Source: Phoronis australis
Lineage: Eukaryota; Phoronida; Phoronidae
Reading direction: 5' to 3'
DNA length: 64,000 nt
NCBI GenBank assembly: GCA_002633005.1
Contig: NMRA01000338.1
Coordinates: forward strand, 395,511 to 459,510
Both the position numbers and the translations under genes were made by a program. This document shows, one piece after another, positions 1 through 15,400 of the stretch; position 1 is the stretch's first letter, and each line of letters starts with the position of its first letter. A model generated the notes under the pieces. The model made no database searches. It saw only the letters and a program-made list of their open reading frames with translations, and had not been told where the DNA came from.

Positions 1-414
1 TATGATCGTAGCCATAGATAGAATGTCTGTCATACAATCTCTGGGTCTATGACAACTACCCTCTGTCACAGCGCCACCTATAAGGAGCACTGGGAAAGGA
101 ACTACTTGACCCGAGGCTAGATAGATGGCGCAAGTTGGAGGTGTGGTCAGTAGCCATGAACTCGAAAGATGCCCAGTTCAAATTCCTTCATTTGATCTTA
201 AAGTGCAAACACAGTTTTCCCGAATTCTCATAAGTTAAAATTTTCACAGTTTAAAGATTTCAAATAAATCAAAAATTTTGATTCATTTGCAAATATATTG
301 ATTTCTTTAGAGAAAAGTTTGTAGTTCAAATAGCCATTTTCCCAGTACAAATTAACATCCCCGCGACCTAGTATACTACACGTTACTGCTGGTGCTTAGC
401 TTTAAGGGACAGAG
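1..414. other. Upstream flank and probable promoter/5'UTR of CTH
   Basis: No coding exon, TATA box or known repeat can be supported here. The segment directly precedes the CTH start codon at 415, so it should contain the CTH 5'UTR and core promoter, but no element is distinguishable by eye. Confidence 0.35.
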
Positions 415-3400
415 ATGGCAGAATTCACCCCGTTTCCCCATTTTGCAACTGATGCGATTCACAAAGGCCAAGAACCCGAACAATGGAACTCGATGGCTGT
501 ATGTCCCCCAATATCCATGGCAACAACGTTCAAGCAAAAGGCACCTGGACAACACTGTGTAAGTTGGACTTCTGCCAGGCACAAACTGAAGTCGTGTATC
601 TCAATTTTCTAGGCCTAGGCCTACTGCTGTGCGTGAACTGGGAATCTTGCTTAGTGTCAAGATCGCGTTTGCGTGAATTTGCAATTGAATTATCATTTGG
701 GCAGTGAGGTGAAATTTTTTGTTCAGTGTAAAGAATTTTTATAGTTACCAGCCTCACAATCACCCATTTTCTCCTTGGCTTTACCGTATCTTCTGTCCAA
801 GAATAGGAGGACTATGTGAATGGTTAATCAATTATTGATTGGAGAATAAAAACCCCAATATACTTGAAAAAGATTGGTTGAAATTTACGTTTATTTTATT
901 AATACCGGTATGTAGTTTAGTTTAGTGCAGAGCAAATTTTTATCAGCGTGAACTTGGTTATTTGGGTGAACTTGTCAAGTTTGCATATATGTATTCCAAG
1001 TTCAGGCATATGCCATCTTGAGATTATTAAGCAAGATTTCAAGTATACAGTGACCATCGTCCTACTGGCATGTTGGATGGTGGAGCTCTCATGGGTCCCT
1101 CATATGCCGGAAGCTTTTCAGCGAATTATGACTAAAACATCAAAGTCCCAAAGGGACACCTTAGGACGCCGTTGATGTATGTAATTCCTTCTAACTCGAA
1201 CAAATACACCCGTTATCAAACGTTTTCTGCGAGCAGTCCCTCGTTTAGTTCCCATAATTGTTAACTCACCATTTTTAACATTGCACGCGCCAGCTGGTAT
1301 GACGTCATCCTGGCGCGCGCAGGGTTAAAAATGGTTACCGATTTTGGGAACTGAACGAGGGATTGCTCGAAGAAAAAGTTTGATTTAACGGGAGTATTTG
1401 TTCGAGTTGGAAGGAATTACATACATCAACGGCCTCCTAAGGTGTCCCTCTATGCGCAAAAGGTATTTATAACAAACAATTGCAGGCGGTCTGATACAGG
1501 TTGTACCAGATGTGCGCAGGCCTCACATGTGGGCCCATTGCACTGATCACCTGGAACTATTTTTATGCTTTATTCATATTTGGTTAAACCCGAGCTGAGG
1601 AGCTAGAAACCTGGCTCAAGGGTTTAGCAGTGTGACCTGGTGGGCCTCGAACCCACGACCTCGAGTAAAGAAAGCGGGCATTTATCAACCAGGTCACACT
1701 GCCTCAGGATTTATAACAATGTAACATTGATGTTTTAGTCAGTGCGAGGCATAATTCATTGAAAATCTTCTAGCGTATGAAACGCTTATAGGAGCTTCAC
1801 CGTCTCTACCTACTGCGAAGCCAGTATGGTCACTGCCTAGATTCCAAGTTCATGCACAACAGTACTGTTTAGCTAACTAGCTGTGTATGACTGAACTTCA
1901 AAACATCTTTGCTACAAACCTCGTCAAGGCTGGTAGATATGTTTCGAACCTTGTAGGAATCTTCCTACAATACGTAGGACATTGTTTTGGAATTCATACT
2001 TTGGGCAATTATATAAGAATTGCTCAACGTGCGAATCCAATGTTGACCTTCTAAGTTTACAAATCAAATTATCAATTGTGTTGCTATAAATAGTAACATT
2101 CTGTTCTTGTTTAAATCCCATTATTTTTCTCATAGTTGAGTTCCCCATGCTGCATGCCTCTGGGAACTCAATTGTGAGATGGTCTGTATTAATAGTCTAT
2201 TATCTACTGTAAGGATTAAGCTGCACACTAAAAGGGACTCTTTTACATTGTGCACACAGTGACTGTTGATCTAGATTTGCATTTAACACAAGACAATATC
2301 ACCAGAACAACGCATTTTTGGCATTTAATATGAGAAAGTGCTAACATATTTATTTTAACATATTTTCAGTGATTTTGATATCACACCCTTAGAGATTGTT
2401 AGAATTCCTACATTGTTGCGCTATGTTGGAATTCCTACAGGACCTTGTCCTGCACGATCTGGAAATATTACTACAGTGCACAGATTCCTACATGGTTTGG
2501 AACAGATACACCACATGCCAGTTCCTGACCTCAGCTGACTGAAGGTTGGATGGTTGATGAATTATTTTTTACTCAGTCACATAGGGGATGGTAGATTTTA
2601 GTGGTCCCTGATTTGGAGGATCAGTTTAATTGATTGAGTAGCGGGTCCATTATTCAGTGAATGCCTGGTTCTCATACGCAGTTAGATTTACATAACTTCA
2701 CTGTATACACAGTCAGCGCCTTTTCGCCTTACTTTGTTCTTCAATGTAAAGTCTGTAGTGTTTCTGCAAAAGCTTACATGATGTAATCAAAAATATTTTA
2801 TGGGTTTTTGAATGGTTTCATCTAAAAGACAATCGATCGTGAGGCTACAAATCTACTAGTGCTCAAAGACAACTCACTTGAATCACTAGGCAATGCATCG
2901 CCTGTGGATGCCATACAGGCAATTGTCCTGTAATGGAGCTGCTCTACAGATTTACTTTTGGTTGATAAAATAGTATACTATTACTGAACAGTATATATGG
3001 AATCAGTTACCTGTGATCAATGGATTAGATATAAATACACCGTCAAAACTGCAATTATCTCCCTTCCATTTTTGTCATGAATATGCAAATTACAGGTCAT
3101 CTGACCAAAATAAGTTCTGACCTCAACCACAAAAAATGTGGCTGTCAGTGCACAATTTTGAACAAGTGACCAAGTAAATTAGTTATCGATGAAAATTACC
3201 CACACTGCCCCAGTGGGTGGCGTTGGTGGACCTATTATTGGCTCACAAATCTGTGTAATAATATTTTATCTGAATGATATTTCTTCTTATCAGGGATTCG
3301 AATACAGTCGCAGTGGTAACCCAACAAGGAACTGTCTTGAAGAATGCATTGCATCACTGGAAGGAGCAAAACATGGTTAGTTTTAATGAATTTGTGGGCA

Positions 3401-6400
3401 TTCGGCTCATGGAAAGTGAGAAATTATTGGAGGCTGTTCGTTTTAATGAATTTGTAGGCATTTGACTCATTGAAGGTGAGAAATTATTGGAGGCGATTAG
3501 TTTTAATGCATTTGTAGATATTTGCGTCATGAAAAGTGAGAAATTTTTGGGGGTGGCTTGTTTTAATGAATGTGCGGGCATTTGGCTCATGGAGGTGCAG
3601 TTAGTTTTAATGAATTTGCGGGTGTTCCACTCATGGAAAGTGAGAAATTATTTACAACATGAAATGTTGTGCGTGATCATTTCTGTTCTTAACTAAATCG
3701 AATCACTTGCACTATAAATGATAGGGGTTCCTGTCCAACAGCCCCCTCTTGCCCAATGACTGCGCCAGTGATTAGAGATAATACTCCCCTTATATCCAGC
3801 ACAATGATGAGTGCAACTCAAGAGAATCTGGGACTTGTAAGCAATTCACATGCTTGACATTTCAAATGACAATTTGATAAGTTATTCTTGACCTTTTTTT
3901 GAATGCTTGGAAGTTATTTGTATGCACAGTTTGATATGGACAGCATATATACTGTTCATCTTGAATGCATAGAATATAGAATAGACACTTCATGGCTCCG
4001 ATCTTTTATTGCTCATGACTGGTCATAAGAATGAGGTCAAATAACTTGGCAATGAAGGCTGGGCCTCCCAACAAGGGCAGTGATTGGTCACCTTTGTCGC
4101 CTCTTGCTTTTAATTCCTGGTCTTAGTCCTTATATTATTAGTAAATGCACAGTGCTGAGACACACGTTATACTACGGACTGTGGACTTGTCTTCATAATT
4201 CATCATGTACAGAGTAATAAAAACATAACAAATTGACCGTGTATTCTCCAAAGCCTTTTAAATGCGATAGTAGCGACATCTCTCAGGTTAGTCAAGTCGC
4301 ATGACTTCCAAATAAGGAAGACAATAGAGTCACAAACTTGACTCTTTGCAGCTTGCACTAAGCCGACTGTGCTCTGGAAGCTAGAACGAGACCACTTCAA
4401 TGCAGTGCAGTGCGAGTCAGCAATACAGATGTTCATTTATTCAGAGTACAGAGATTGATGGGTTAAGTTTTGAGTTTAAGCTGAACAGAGACATGAAGCT
4501 CTTCACCAGTGTCAGTGTTTATTTGATTCATCTTCAGTTAGCCAGCTAATATGTACATTCCACACCCCATGCCATAGTTTTTAAAGGTATATTTAGCATT
4601 GCCTGAGTCAACCGAAAATGGCCAACTTCAAAGTAAGATAAAGTAAGGATGAAGGGATTAACGTTATTTCTCACATGACCTGGAATGTGTCACAACACAA
4701 CTGGTTAATTACACCGAGTACGTAATTTTTTATATTGCATGGGTAAATCACAAAGTACTGCAAAGCAGAAATCCTTACGACTTACATTTTATCGACTTAC
4801 ATTTTATCGTCTGCAAAACACTAAAACAACCAAACGGCACCAACCAAAAAATGCCGGAATTTCGAGAAGGTGACAAGCTTATGATTGACAAATCAGGTGT
4901 CGCAACTGTACGTACTCCCAGTCAGAAGGACATGCAAACAACTTCTTAAACGGACCCATCTTCGGCGATGTATTCCATATCCACGTTCATTCAAATGGAG
5001 ATGAGCCCCAACTCAAGGAATGCGACGAGACTGTCTAGCTGTGCTGTCTAAAGGCCAGTTTAGTGCTTACCCGCAGTGAACCCTGCAGACTGTTATTCAT
5101 ACATTTTTAATTTTAAATATTACTTCAAAGACTCTTTATTAGATTTTAACTTGAATATTTGCTATGAAAGCTGAATGCAATTTACAATTGTTCAGCTTAA
5201 AATAAAGCTAATAACAAAAAGTAACTGAATTACGCAAGCGTGTTTTTACAAAAGTTGTCATGTAGTTGAAAGTTTTAGATATGTCAAGTTTTTCAGCAAA
5301 AAAGATCGTTTTTGCGATTCATGTGAGAAAACAAATCCTACATTCGTCTCAGATTGGAAATTTAGTCAAAATCCCTCGGCAAGTCTTGGGATTTTGACGA
5401 AATTTCCAAGAGGCTTTGTCCATGTCATAAACTTGAGACTGGTGTAGGATTCTCTATATAGAACCCTAGAAATGTGGTGAAGTGTGGCTACTTTAGAGCG
5501 TCATATCTCTGAAATGGCTGATTGGATTGCATGTGAATCTTTCTTGCGCATCCTACTTGATGCAGGGTTCTCTAAAACACTGCGAGGAATGAGTTAAAAT
5601 GTTCCACTTATGCATGAGAGCTCTTAAAAATGATACTTTTATGATTGTTTATATTCAAACTCAAACTTCGCTTGCAACAAAAATGAAATGATGGTTTGAA
5701 AAACAATTTAAAGAAACGAAATTTTAATTTTTGTATTGTGCTATAGTGTAAACTGAATGAAGACTGATGCCTTCTATATTAGCCTAATCCTCAAGCAGGT
5801 TGATTTTTGATATGACTTCAAGTTATTTAAGAAGCCATGATGCTTTTGTCACTGCTGTTGTCATTTGTTTTGTGCAGCTGTTTACAGACAGGCGGGTAAA
5901 CTAGTGCAAGTTGCCCCAAATGCACCTTGCACTAGTGCAAGTGTCGATTAGGACACATCTTACCGTAATCGTTCGGGTTAACGCCCTGGGCGGTTAAATT
6001 GGCGAATCCAAAGAATCGGGGGAGGGCGGTTAACCGAGCAGTGGGCAGTTAAATCGAAAATCCACTTAAAGTCCGGGATGGGCAGTTAACTGAGCATGGG
6101 CGTTAACCCGAACAATTACGGTATATACTGTGAAGTAGTGTATGTACAGAGCTGTGGTCTGCGTAATCTGTAAACATAGTTATCAAAGTGTTACTTGTAC
6201 ATCAGATTAACTGATTACTTATCAATACAAACAATTAAAAAAGAGCTCATCCATTCATTTAATCCAACATTAGGTGTTGAGCTGCATATAGATATCAATA
6301 TCAAGCATACTATTAGGTAATACCTAGTCTTAACTCTTTGTGATGCCTAAATGGTATCAATGTCAACCCTCACCATGGAACATTTTCTCAGACATGGACT

Positions 6401-9400
6401 TTACCAAGTATTGCCCGTGGAAAGGATTGGGACTAAATTTAATAGTATCGTAAGCACACAAACTCTTGTGAGTTAAATCTGAATAGCGGAGTTAACTTAT
6501 TTCTCATCAATACGGTATTGCAATTTTCAAGCCATGGTGCTTTTGGCGGGATATTCTATGAAAGTTAGACGAGCGTATTCCTATATACACCCCTAACTAC
6601 CTCGCTGTCGACAATAATTGTGTGGTAGGTCTCTCATCGGGGTCTGTTGGCAATGAGTGGTAATGACCATTTCAAGGCTGGTTATCGGGCAAGATTTGGG
6701 CCGTAAAAGTTTCAAAGTTTCCGCGTTTTTTGTCATTGGTCATTCCAAGCCCTGAGATTTCTTTTGACTTTTTCTTCATGAGATGCATTATATGTTAGTC
6801 AATGGATGGCACCACAGTATTTTGTAAACAAATGTAGTCAATGTCACATGTATCTAGTTCACTTGTAGCTTACAAAGAGAGTTAAAGTAGTGCCATTTCT
6901 CAGTATTTTTATAATTTTTGCAGTCATAATGTCGCCTCAGCAAAAATTTGAAATTGGGTATTTATAAAAGTCTGTTCGGACTCGCACGATGCTGCAGATT
7001 TGTGTGGCTACTAGATTACCATTCCAAGTAACTTACTTACGAGTGTTCATTACAAATTACACATACTATGTAATTTCTGAGGTGAAACGTACCCATGCTG
7101 GTGGTTAGGAGATACAGGCCTAATTTGGTAAAGAATATTCTCCAATGTTGTACAGTGTCACACCTCGGGTGATGGTGGTGGCCTGATAAGATCTGTTGGT
7201 CTATTGATAACTGCTACTAATACCACCTGCTGGTATGTGGGTAGATATCCCAACATTCACTTGTCTACTAGCATCTTTCATTGCAATGGCTGCACTTGAT
7301 TGACTTTACTTGTTCCGTTGGTTCAGCTGACCAATGTGCTGTTCACACCAAAGCGAATATTGTTTTTAAAAAAATGATTTAATTTAAAGGTTAAAATTCT
7401 CTGTCTGAACACTTTAAGACCAGTTTAAAAAGTTGTAAATTAATGTAGCGTGATTACAATCCTCTGCAGTTGTGGTGTAGCAAGAGGTTGTAACTCTGTG
7501 AACACGCAAGTTGTGAAAGTTGTGAAATCTGTAGGTGGCGCTGCTGTCCATTCTCTCTAGAAACAGTGTCACACCACGGCACTAACTGGGGTGAATCGGA
7601 AAGCAATTAGCACTGATCACTGGTGACTAAAACCACAAATTAGGGTTTAATTGTTTTAATGTCTGTATGAAAGCTAGGTTTGAACATAGCTTTAGACATT
7701 TGAGTGATTAAAAAGCTGGAAGTCGTCAAGCTAATCTGATTTCTTAACCATTTAACCTGGGTGGAGCTAGCAAGGACAATCAAGTGTGTAGTCATGGCTT
7801 GTGTAACTCAGTTTTTTGTTTGATGTGAGAGAAATACTGTCTGGTGAGTATAAAATCTGCTGCGGTGGCTGATTTTTTTCCTTTGACAAATTCTTCCTTT
7901 GCTGGAAAGGAACCTTTTGGATTGTATTACTTATTACCATGCAGTGGTATAGATTTCCTTATCAGTGTCATTACATCTCCTGTAGTTTCCTGCATTGCTA
8001 ATGACCCGCATAATACGATATTTTATTCAGACCGCTTGCTACACGAAAGCACGTTTCACTAATAACCAGATACTTTAAAGAGGAGCTCCCATGTTAAATA
8101 TTGCTGGCCTCTACCTCACCTGTTACGTAAGGTGGGCCTTTTTAAAAGGATACGAAACCTAGTGTTAGCCTATAACAGATATACTGACCACGACTTTCCT
8201 ACCTAGCTCTTTAAAACAAAATAGCGCTTTGTAAACCTCGACAAGCCTCAAAAGTTTATAGAGAATGGAAAGACCAGCTATCAAGAATCGTAATGACACT
8301 GTGATTATGTGTTTTTAGTTGAATCTTAGTTTTGTCACCCATGTGAGGTGCCATTGGTGCATTGAGCCGTGAACAAAACAAAAATTCGATGAAATCACCA
8401 AAACAGGATGTGGTATCCTTTTAACTTTAAGATGGAATACAGTTTCATAATATTACTGTCGTTTTATCGCAGACTGTTTTGTTTGAATATCTCACTGCGT
8501 GTGACATTATGAAAATATCAATTATAAGGTATGAAATTCCACGTCACAGGTTTGTTAAGTAGGTCAAGTTGAAAATTTGCTTGTGAAATACTGCGTCATC
8601 ATCGATCAACACAGCTTTGTGTAGCTGCTCTATCAGAAACTGGCTCTGAGAGGTGACTTCTTAGATTTGGAACAGTTACCTGTTTATGTTGCTGACTCTA
8701 GAAAAGTGGGTACTTTACTTTACCAAACATGCAGTCTCATGGTAAGAAAAAAATCTGTACTTTACCATAATTTTGGCAAGACATCAAGAGCAAGGTGGAC
8801 GTTTTAATTTCTAACTAAGGAGATTTGTCGTTAATGTTTTATTCATTTCTTTCGTGCAGGTTTCGTCTTTGCCTCTGGCCTGGCTGCGACCTGTGCACTA
8901 ACACACTTGTTGAATGCTGGTGATCACATCGTTAGTGTGGACGATGTCTATGGAGGTAATTTGAGAGGATGGGAACTTCAAACACGAAGTATATACTGTG
9001 TAGCAAGAAGAAAAAGATCTAGCACAACTTTTAACCACATGGAAATATGCTTACAACTTATCAAAGTTTACAGGGCAGTTACTCAAATCGAACCTCGCTC
9101 TTGGCATGTGCATGTCCCACAATTCACAATCCTTTCAATCTCTGAGTCGCCATAAGATTGAGTTAATGAGGTGCATGGAAAGATGCCACGGAAAGTGAAG
9201 ACAAAATTTATTGTAAGTTTTGATCCTGAGTGAGTTCCAGGTTTGTGTAGATACAATGATTGTTAATGTTATGACGCACAGTGTCTGGTATCATGAACAG
9301 AGGAAGTTGTGAAAGAAGACAAGTCCTCAACCACAATTGATTCATTAATCACTGGTAATCTGATGCTTTGCAGGTTCAATCTTGTACTCATGGTGCCCTT

Positions 9401-12400
9401 TAACCACATATTCTCCAATTCTATTTTGCATTTTGTAGTTGGTTTCTTTCAGTCTCCCCAGCACGTGCTTCATGTGTTGTGTACTGCAATGTACTGTTGA
9501 CCTATTTTAATAGGTTAGCTTCTCCCCTGACTTAGTTTCACTTCAGTTATTGTAGCTTGACTTATAAAATTAGTGATAATTAAGATAATTATAGACTGGA
9601 AATTCACTTTACATTATGAGTTAATGTTGAAATTGCTAAAAAGGTATAGGTTATATTGATCAAAAACATGTTTTCACTGTATAATTAATTAATAATCTTG
9701 AGATTTTGATGACTCGTAATATTTGGAGCCTTTTCTTGGCCTAGGCAAATCGACTCAATTTAAACTTAAGAACACAAAGTTCTCAAAAACGTCTCGGTGA
9801 TTTTCACTAAAACTTTTCTCAATTTTAATATTAACCAGTCAATCTTAAAAAAAGCTGTTTAAGGGTTTTTCTTTTAAATGCCTCGTATTTGCGTACTGTA
9901 AGATAGACAAATATGACTGCTAGTTTTTAATGGTTTGTGAGTTCACTTGGCATAGAAACAAAACTAAATACTATATTAAGTAATCAAAGAAAATTCCTAA
10001 GGGCTGTTCCAGCAAAATCTGTGTGGGAGGGGGGGAAGGCAACTGAAATAAAAATTTATGGGTGGTTGCGTTTGATTTAAATTCAAAATGGCTGGTGGTC
10101 ATACTTCAAAAAAATAAAAATTTACAGGTCGTTGTTGTTTCATTGGGCCATAAATGTTTGATGGTGAGTAATTAGTAAATTTTATAAACAATCCGCACAG
10201 AATCAAAAACGGAAACAAAAATGCAACTTGCAAAAAGCTCCGACTTTTTCACTCCCTCTGATTTCCCCATCAGCATGCCCATAACACCAGTCAACCACAG
10301 ACGCTTGAATTTCTCGATGGCTAATAACCATATATAAGAAACATATGTTTTCTTAGTATTGAATGACGTTAGTGGTGATGGAGGAACAGATAAACTCAAG
10401 CGCCTGTGCAGTCAACCACAAGAACAAAAAAAATTACGGGTGGTTGCATTTCAAACTTATAAAAAATTACGGGTGGTAGGCTGAAGAAATAAATGAAAAA
10501 TATGGGTGGTGGGTGCNAGATCACCGAATAAAGTTGTGGATAACCTTAAAATGCTGTATTTACTTGTTAGTAGCTGAAATGAAGACTCACTATTGACGTC
10601 AAGTACTATAAATAATTAAAAATCCACTTCAATTACTATTTCCCAACACATCTGTGACTGTACTATAATCTTGCTGGTATTTATAGGGACCAACCGTTAC
10701 TTCAGAAAATGCGCGTCCAGATTCAATGTTCAGACGTCATTCGTGGATATGACTGATCTTTCTAAACTGGAGGCTGCTATCCAACCTAAGACCAAGGTGA
10801 GGATAACAGTGGCAAACAATATATAGTTGGCTTAATTTGCTCATTGTGAAAAACCTAGAATATCTCGATAAAAGAAATGAAAGCTAGTTTGTGAGTCACA
10901 CTGTTAGTTTAGCAACATTCTTGAAGTAAAAATTAATAATTCTTCTTCTCGTTCAGAAAATAAATGACTCACGGAAGCAGTAAGTTATTGAATGGAAAAC
11001 CTGTATCTAATGAAAACATAGTAATGGCTTCAGAACCATGTAAAAGTCATAAATTTGGATTATAAAGAGATGAACTAGAGTATACTGTTGTGTCCCCCAA
11101 TGGCAATTTATTTCTCTGGTACTTATTCAGCGCTGATTTTCATATGGCTTCTGAAGGCTTTCTGTTGTCGTGGGGGGTTGACACCAATGGACTATAAGAG
11201 TATTCCAACTCATTTTACTTCTAGCGCAGTCTTTATTCGATATTTTGCTTTGCTTGCCAGATTGTTCCATTTGCAATGGCTAACCACTCTCAGATTAATG
11301 TCTGGCACCTAAAGTTATCTCCCTTGCCTCCTAGATGGTGTGGATTGAAACTCCTACTAATCCCACTCTCAAGATGATTGACATTCAGGCCGTCTGTGAT
11401 ATTGCTCATCGACAACCCAATGTCTTTGTCGTTGTTGACAACACATTCATGTCATCATACTTCCAGGTAAGTTCGTGCCAGGTGACTGGATTGTCTTTGT
11501 TTTGTCGACCGAATTCTTTGATCCATTGTAGCATTATTTGGGGTCCATTTTACCAACAAACGCAGTGTCGCATCTCAGTTGCAACGGGCTTCGTGTCTGG
11601 TAGCCTTCAAAAATACCTAAGACAAGCCTTTTGATAATTATTTAATTTAAAATACCTCTTTACGCACTGTTCTCCTAATACAGTTAGGGGTTGTTTTTAT
11701 AAGTTTCCACTTATGCAGGAAGCAGATTGGAAGATTTCACTCATGTGGAATCTAATGATGTCGTGTCCCCATGAGTCATAATCAGGTGATTAGTGTAATG
11801 GGCCGCGGCCTTGTGGCCTAAACACGCCTAATGTACCACAAGAGGCATCAGGCCACCTGCACTCTTTCTTATGCATGAGGGGCTATCAAATAAAACTGGG
11901 TAGTTAATGCAGACGTTTTCAATATTAATAGTAAGTTAGTGCTTCTTATTTTAGGTGATAACACATTTGGCCAAACGGAGTTATTAAATGTTTGATTGTT
12001 GTCTGAGTGACTTCAGTTTGAAGTTTTTATTTTGCCTTCGACATTCACAGTTTAATCTCTTTGTGTTTAGCGCCCTTTGGATTTTGGGGCGGATTTAGTG
12101 ATGCACTCATGCACAAAGTACATGAATGGTCACAGTGATGTTGTGATGGGTGCCGTGGCAACCAGCTTGGATGGCATCGCTGAACAACTGCGCTTCCTTC
12201 AGAATGGTAAGTATCGACTAAAGCCACAGTTTGCACCTCAAACCGTTTTAGTATTTCTTGCAAAATAGACAGTTTGTATTTGTTGACTTGTTTCAGCAAG
12301 ACTTCAAAGTCCTTTTTGAGACTTTTAACAGAAGTTAAGACGTTATGGTCACATCAATATGGTTAAACTCTGCAAAGACTTAAGACTTCATATTTTGAAT

Positions 12401-15400
12401 TACGTGTTTGGAAAAGGAACTGTACGTAACTCGACAAAGTTGTTATACGTGTCATAGACAGTTCTTCATTTCAGTTCTGCTTGTGAATGTTATTTACAAC
12501 TTATCTTTTATGTTCAATTTATTTAGTTGCAATACAGTACGTTGTTTGTTCTGTGTGTTTCCCAAGTCAGAGTGTCCTCTGTTTTGTTTGAAAAGTAAAA
12601 TTAAGGACAGCAGCTTTCATATCTGCTGATATTTTTACATCCTCTTAAATAACCTCATTCTCACAGGCAAATAAAGTGTCATTGTCACTTTTTTGATTTG
12701 AGCTCTAATATCAGGACATTTGTTTTTGGAAGGCGTGGTTTGTTTCATAACAGCCCTGTCTTAAGTTGAAAATTCTGTCTGCAAAGTGCTGTCCTGAGAC
12801 TGAATTGTAAAAATATATTACTACTATGTCTAGTCCAAGGTGACTGTGGGAAATAGCAGAAGAAAGAAAATTCACGTATCTCTTCTTGTTTGCAAAACAG
12901 ATTGCAGTAAATCTAATACATTGTAGCCATTGGTCCGGTGTCCTCACCTTTTGACTGTTACCTGGTCAATCGTGGTCTAAAAACTTTGCATGTACGGATG
13001 AAGGAGCACATGAAGAATGGCCTACAGGTGGCGCACTACCTTGAGAAGCACCCCCTGGTGGAGAAAGTGAACCATCCAGGTGGGTGGAATATCAGTGGTT
13101 TTTGCTAACGGTTATTTTGTTGTTTTGTTGTTATTATTATTTCTAGTTTGAATTTTATGAATTAAAAACAATACCATCTGGATGCATGGTCAGGGTATGT
13201 AAATGCTTGCAAGTTGCAAAGCATCAATGTTTTTGGTAGATTATGTAATCCAGGAAATTTTTAACCACCCATCTTAAAAGTACTTTTCTTGTTTATCTGA
13301 TGTTGGATAATTCAGAATTTGTTTTTTCATTCTTGGTTGTTTTGGAATATTGACTGTGGCCAACAAAGCATGATTGCCTCACAGGAATTTGAGATTGCTG
13401 AATTTCCAGAGATTTTGAATATTTGAATTAACGTATTTATGTATTATTTATTTGAAATATTTCAGCAGATTGTCTGTCTCATGCAAAACATTTCAGGACT
13501 CCCTTCCCACCCTCAGTATGAACTAGGCAAGCGCCAGATGAGAGGCTATAGTGGAATGGTCACATTCTTCATAAAGGGGGGTGTCAAGGAAGCATCAGAA
13601 TTTTTGAAGAATCTAAAGGTTTGAAACAAGGTTGTTTCCTACTGCCCTTTTTAATCGAGGTCCAGAATTTCTTGACCTTAGTTCAAGAAATGTCTCTGTT
13701 GCTATGGTTACTGCTTGCGCAGACACTCCAGTAATATCTTATGTAATGTTGCAGTGTTTCTAGTGAAAGCTATTGTAATATACTTTATGATCCAGATAAG
13801 TGCAACCACAGCTCATCACTTATCTCTACTTTTCAAAGATAAAATTTGTTTCCAGATATTCACTCTCGCTGAAAGTCTTGGAGGCTTCGAAAGCTTGGCA
13901 GAACACCCGTAAGTTTTTTGATTAACTCATTGAAATCAAGCTTGTTATAGCAAGTATTGTCAAACCTCTAAGAAACGGGGATTAGAAAGAGACTTTTTAA
14001 GACAGTTGTTTTGCCTTTGAAAAGATAAAGCAAGCGTTGTTTGTGTTATCTTAAGTCAAAATCCAGATCCTTGGTTATCTTGATACATTGTTCCATTGTT
14101 ATATACTGGCCTCATAGTGAGTATGTAATATCTAACAAGGTAGTCCTATTAACCACACAAAAGCCATCACTTGAGTGAAATATTGTGTCGCAGTATCAAC
14201 AGCTTGTAATTTCAGTTTTCACAAACGTTGATTTATAACTCTGCATCTACGTTTGGGTTAGTCATCCACTGCAATATCCTGTATTGATAACCAATTCTTT
14301 TATACCAATTGAACCTGCCACCCACGTCATTATAAAGTCCTTAAGTAAGACAGACTGTACTGTTGCCATTGCAGGGCCATCATGACTCATGCATCTGTTG
14401 CTAAGGAGGAGAGAGACAAAATCGGAGTCACCGACAACCTTGTCCGATTGTCTGTCGGTATCGAAGACATAGATGATATAATTGCAGATATTGACCAGGC
14501 ACTCAAGGCTGCTGTAAGTGTTTAAAGTCGCCACACTGTGCTGTAGGCTAAGTACAACTGATTACATGCTATCGAGTTAGACTTGGAAAGAAATTTGTTT
14601 CTTGTTATGTTTTGTCATTAGTCAGTCCATCTCGTGCGTACTATTTCTGTCACTAAATTGACTTATTCCACGAGGTTTTGTTACGCAGACCCTAAACTGA
14701 AACCTTCACCAAAACATACGACTCGTCGTTACTCTCCATACGACTGGTCGTTACTCTCCATACGACTGGTCGTTACTCTCCATTTAGACTCTGTAATCTC
14801 ATGTGTAATGTAATGTTACGAAATTTTAATGAAACTGGTTCCAGTTGGTCTTGAAATGTTATGTGTCCTGTGATCCAAAATGAAACTGGTTCCAGTTGGT
14901 CTTGAAATGTTATGTGTCCTGTGATCCAAAATGAAACTGGTTCCAGTTGGTCTTGAAATGTTATGTGTCCTGTGATCCAAAATGGCTGTTCTTTTCCCGG
15001 CAGCCGTTGGTTACTTCACCTCAAGTGTTAGTCACACTGTGACGGGTATTAGCACTTGCTTCTTTTTACGGTTGACTGGGGAGCATTTTTCGTTTTAAAG
15101 GTATGCATTCTAGTGTTTGTGTAATACATGTTCGGGAGATTGGCTGAATCAGCGTTGTAAAACTTGTTTTTGTACACAGACATGAACGCGCCAGGAATCT
15201 GATTCATGAAAGTGATTTATGACAGACATTAAGTTTTACCTTCCCTCTTCACAATTGCTGAAAAATTGCCAAGTAAAAATGAATGCAACACAGGCTAGAA
15301 AGAATTTATGTAAATTGTCTCACTATTTTGCAGTTATATGTTGTATATTCTCAGAGGCTTTGCATTTTTGCTCAAGTGAGATTTAATTATTTTTCAAAAA

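Noticed and set aside
1600..1705. Functional tRNA gene
   Set aside because: A T-arm/B-box is present, but the ends form a 15-bp inverted repeat unlike an acceptor stem, and no clean anticodon arm could be drawn. A SINE is more likely.
3354..3590. Repetitive 78-codon minus ORF in CTH intron 2
   Set aside because: It arises from the 60-bp minisatellite, whose period is divisible by three.
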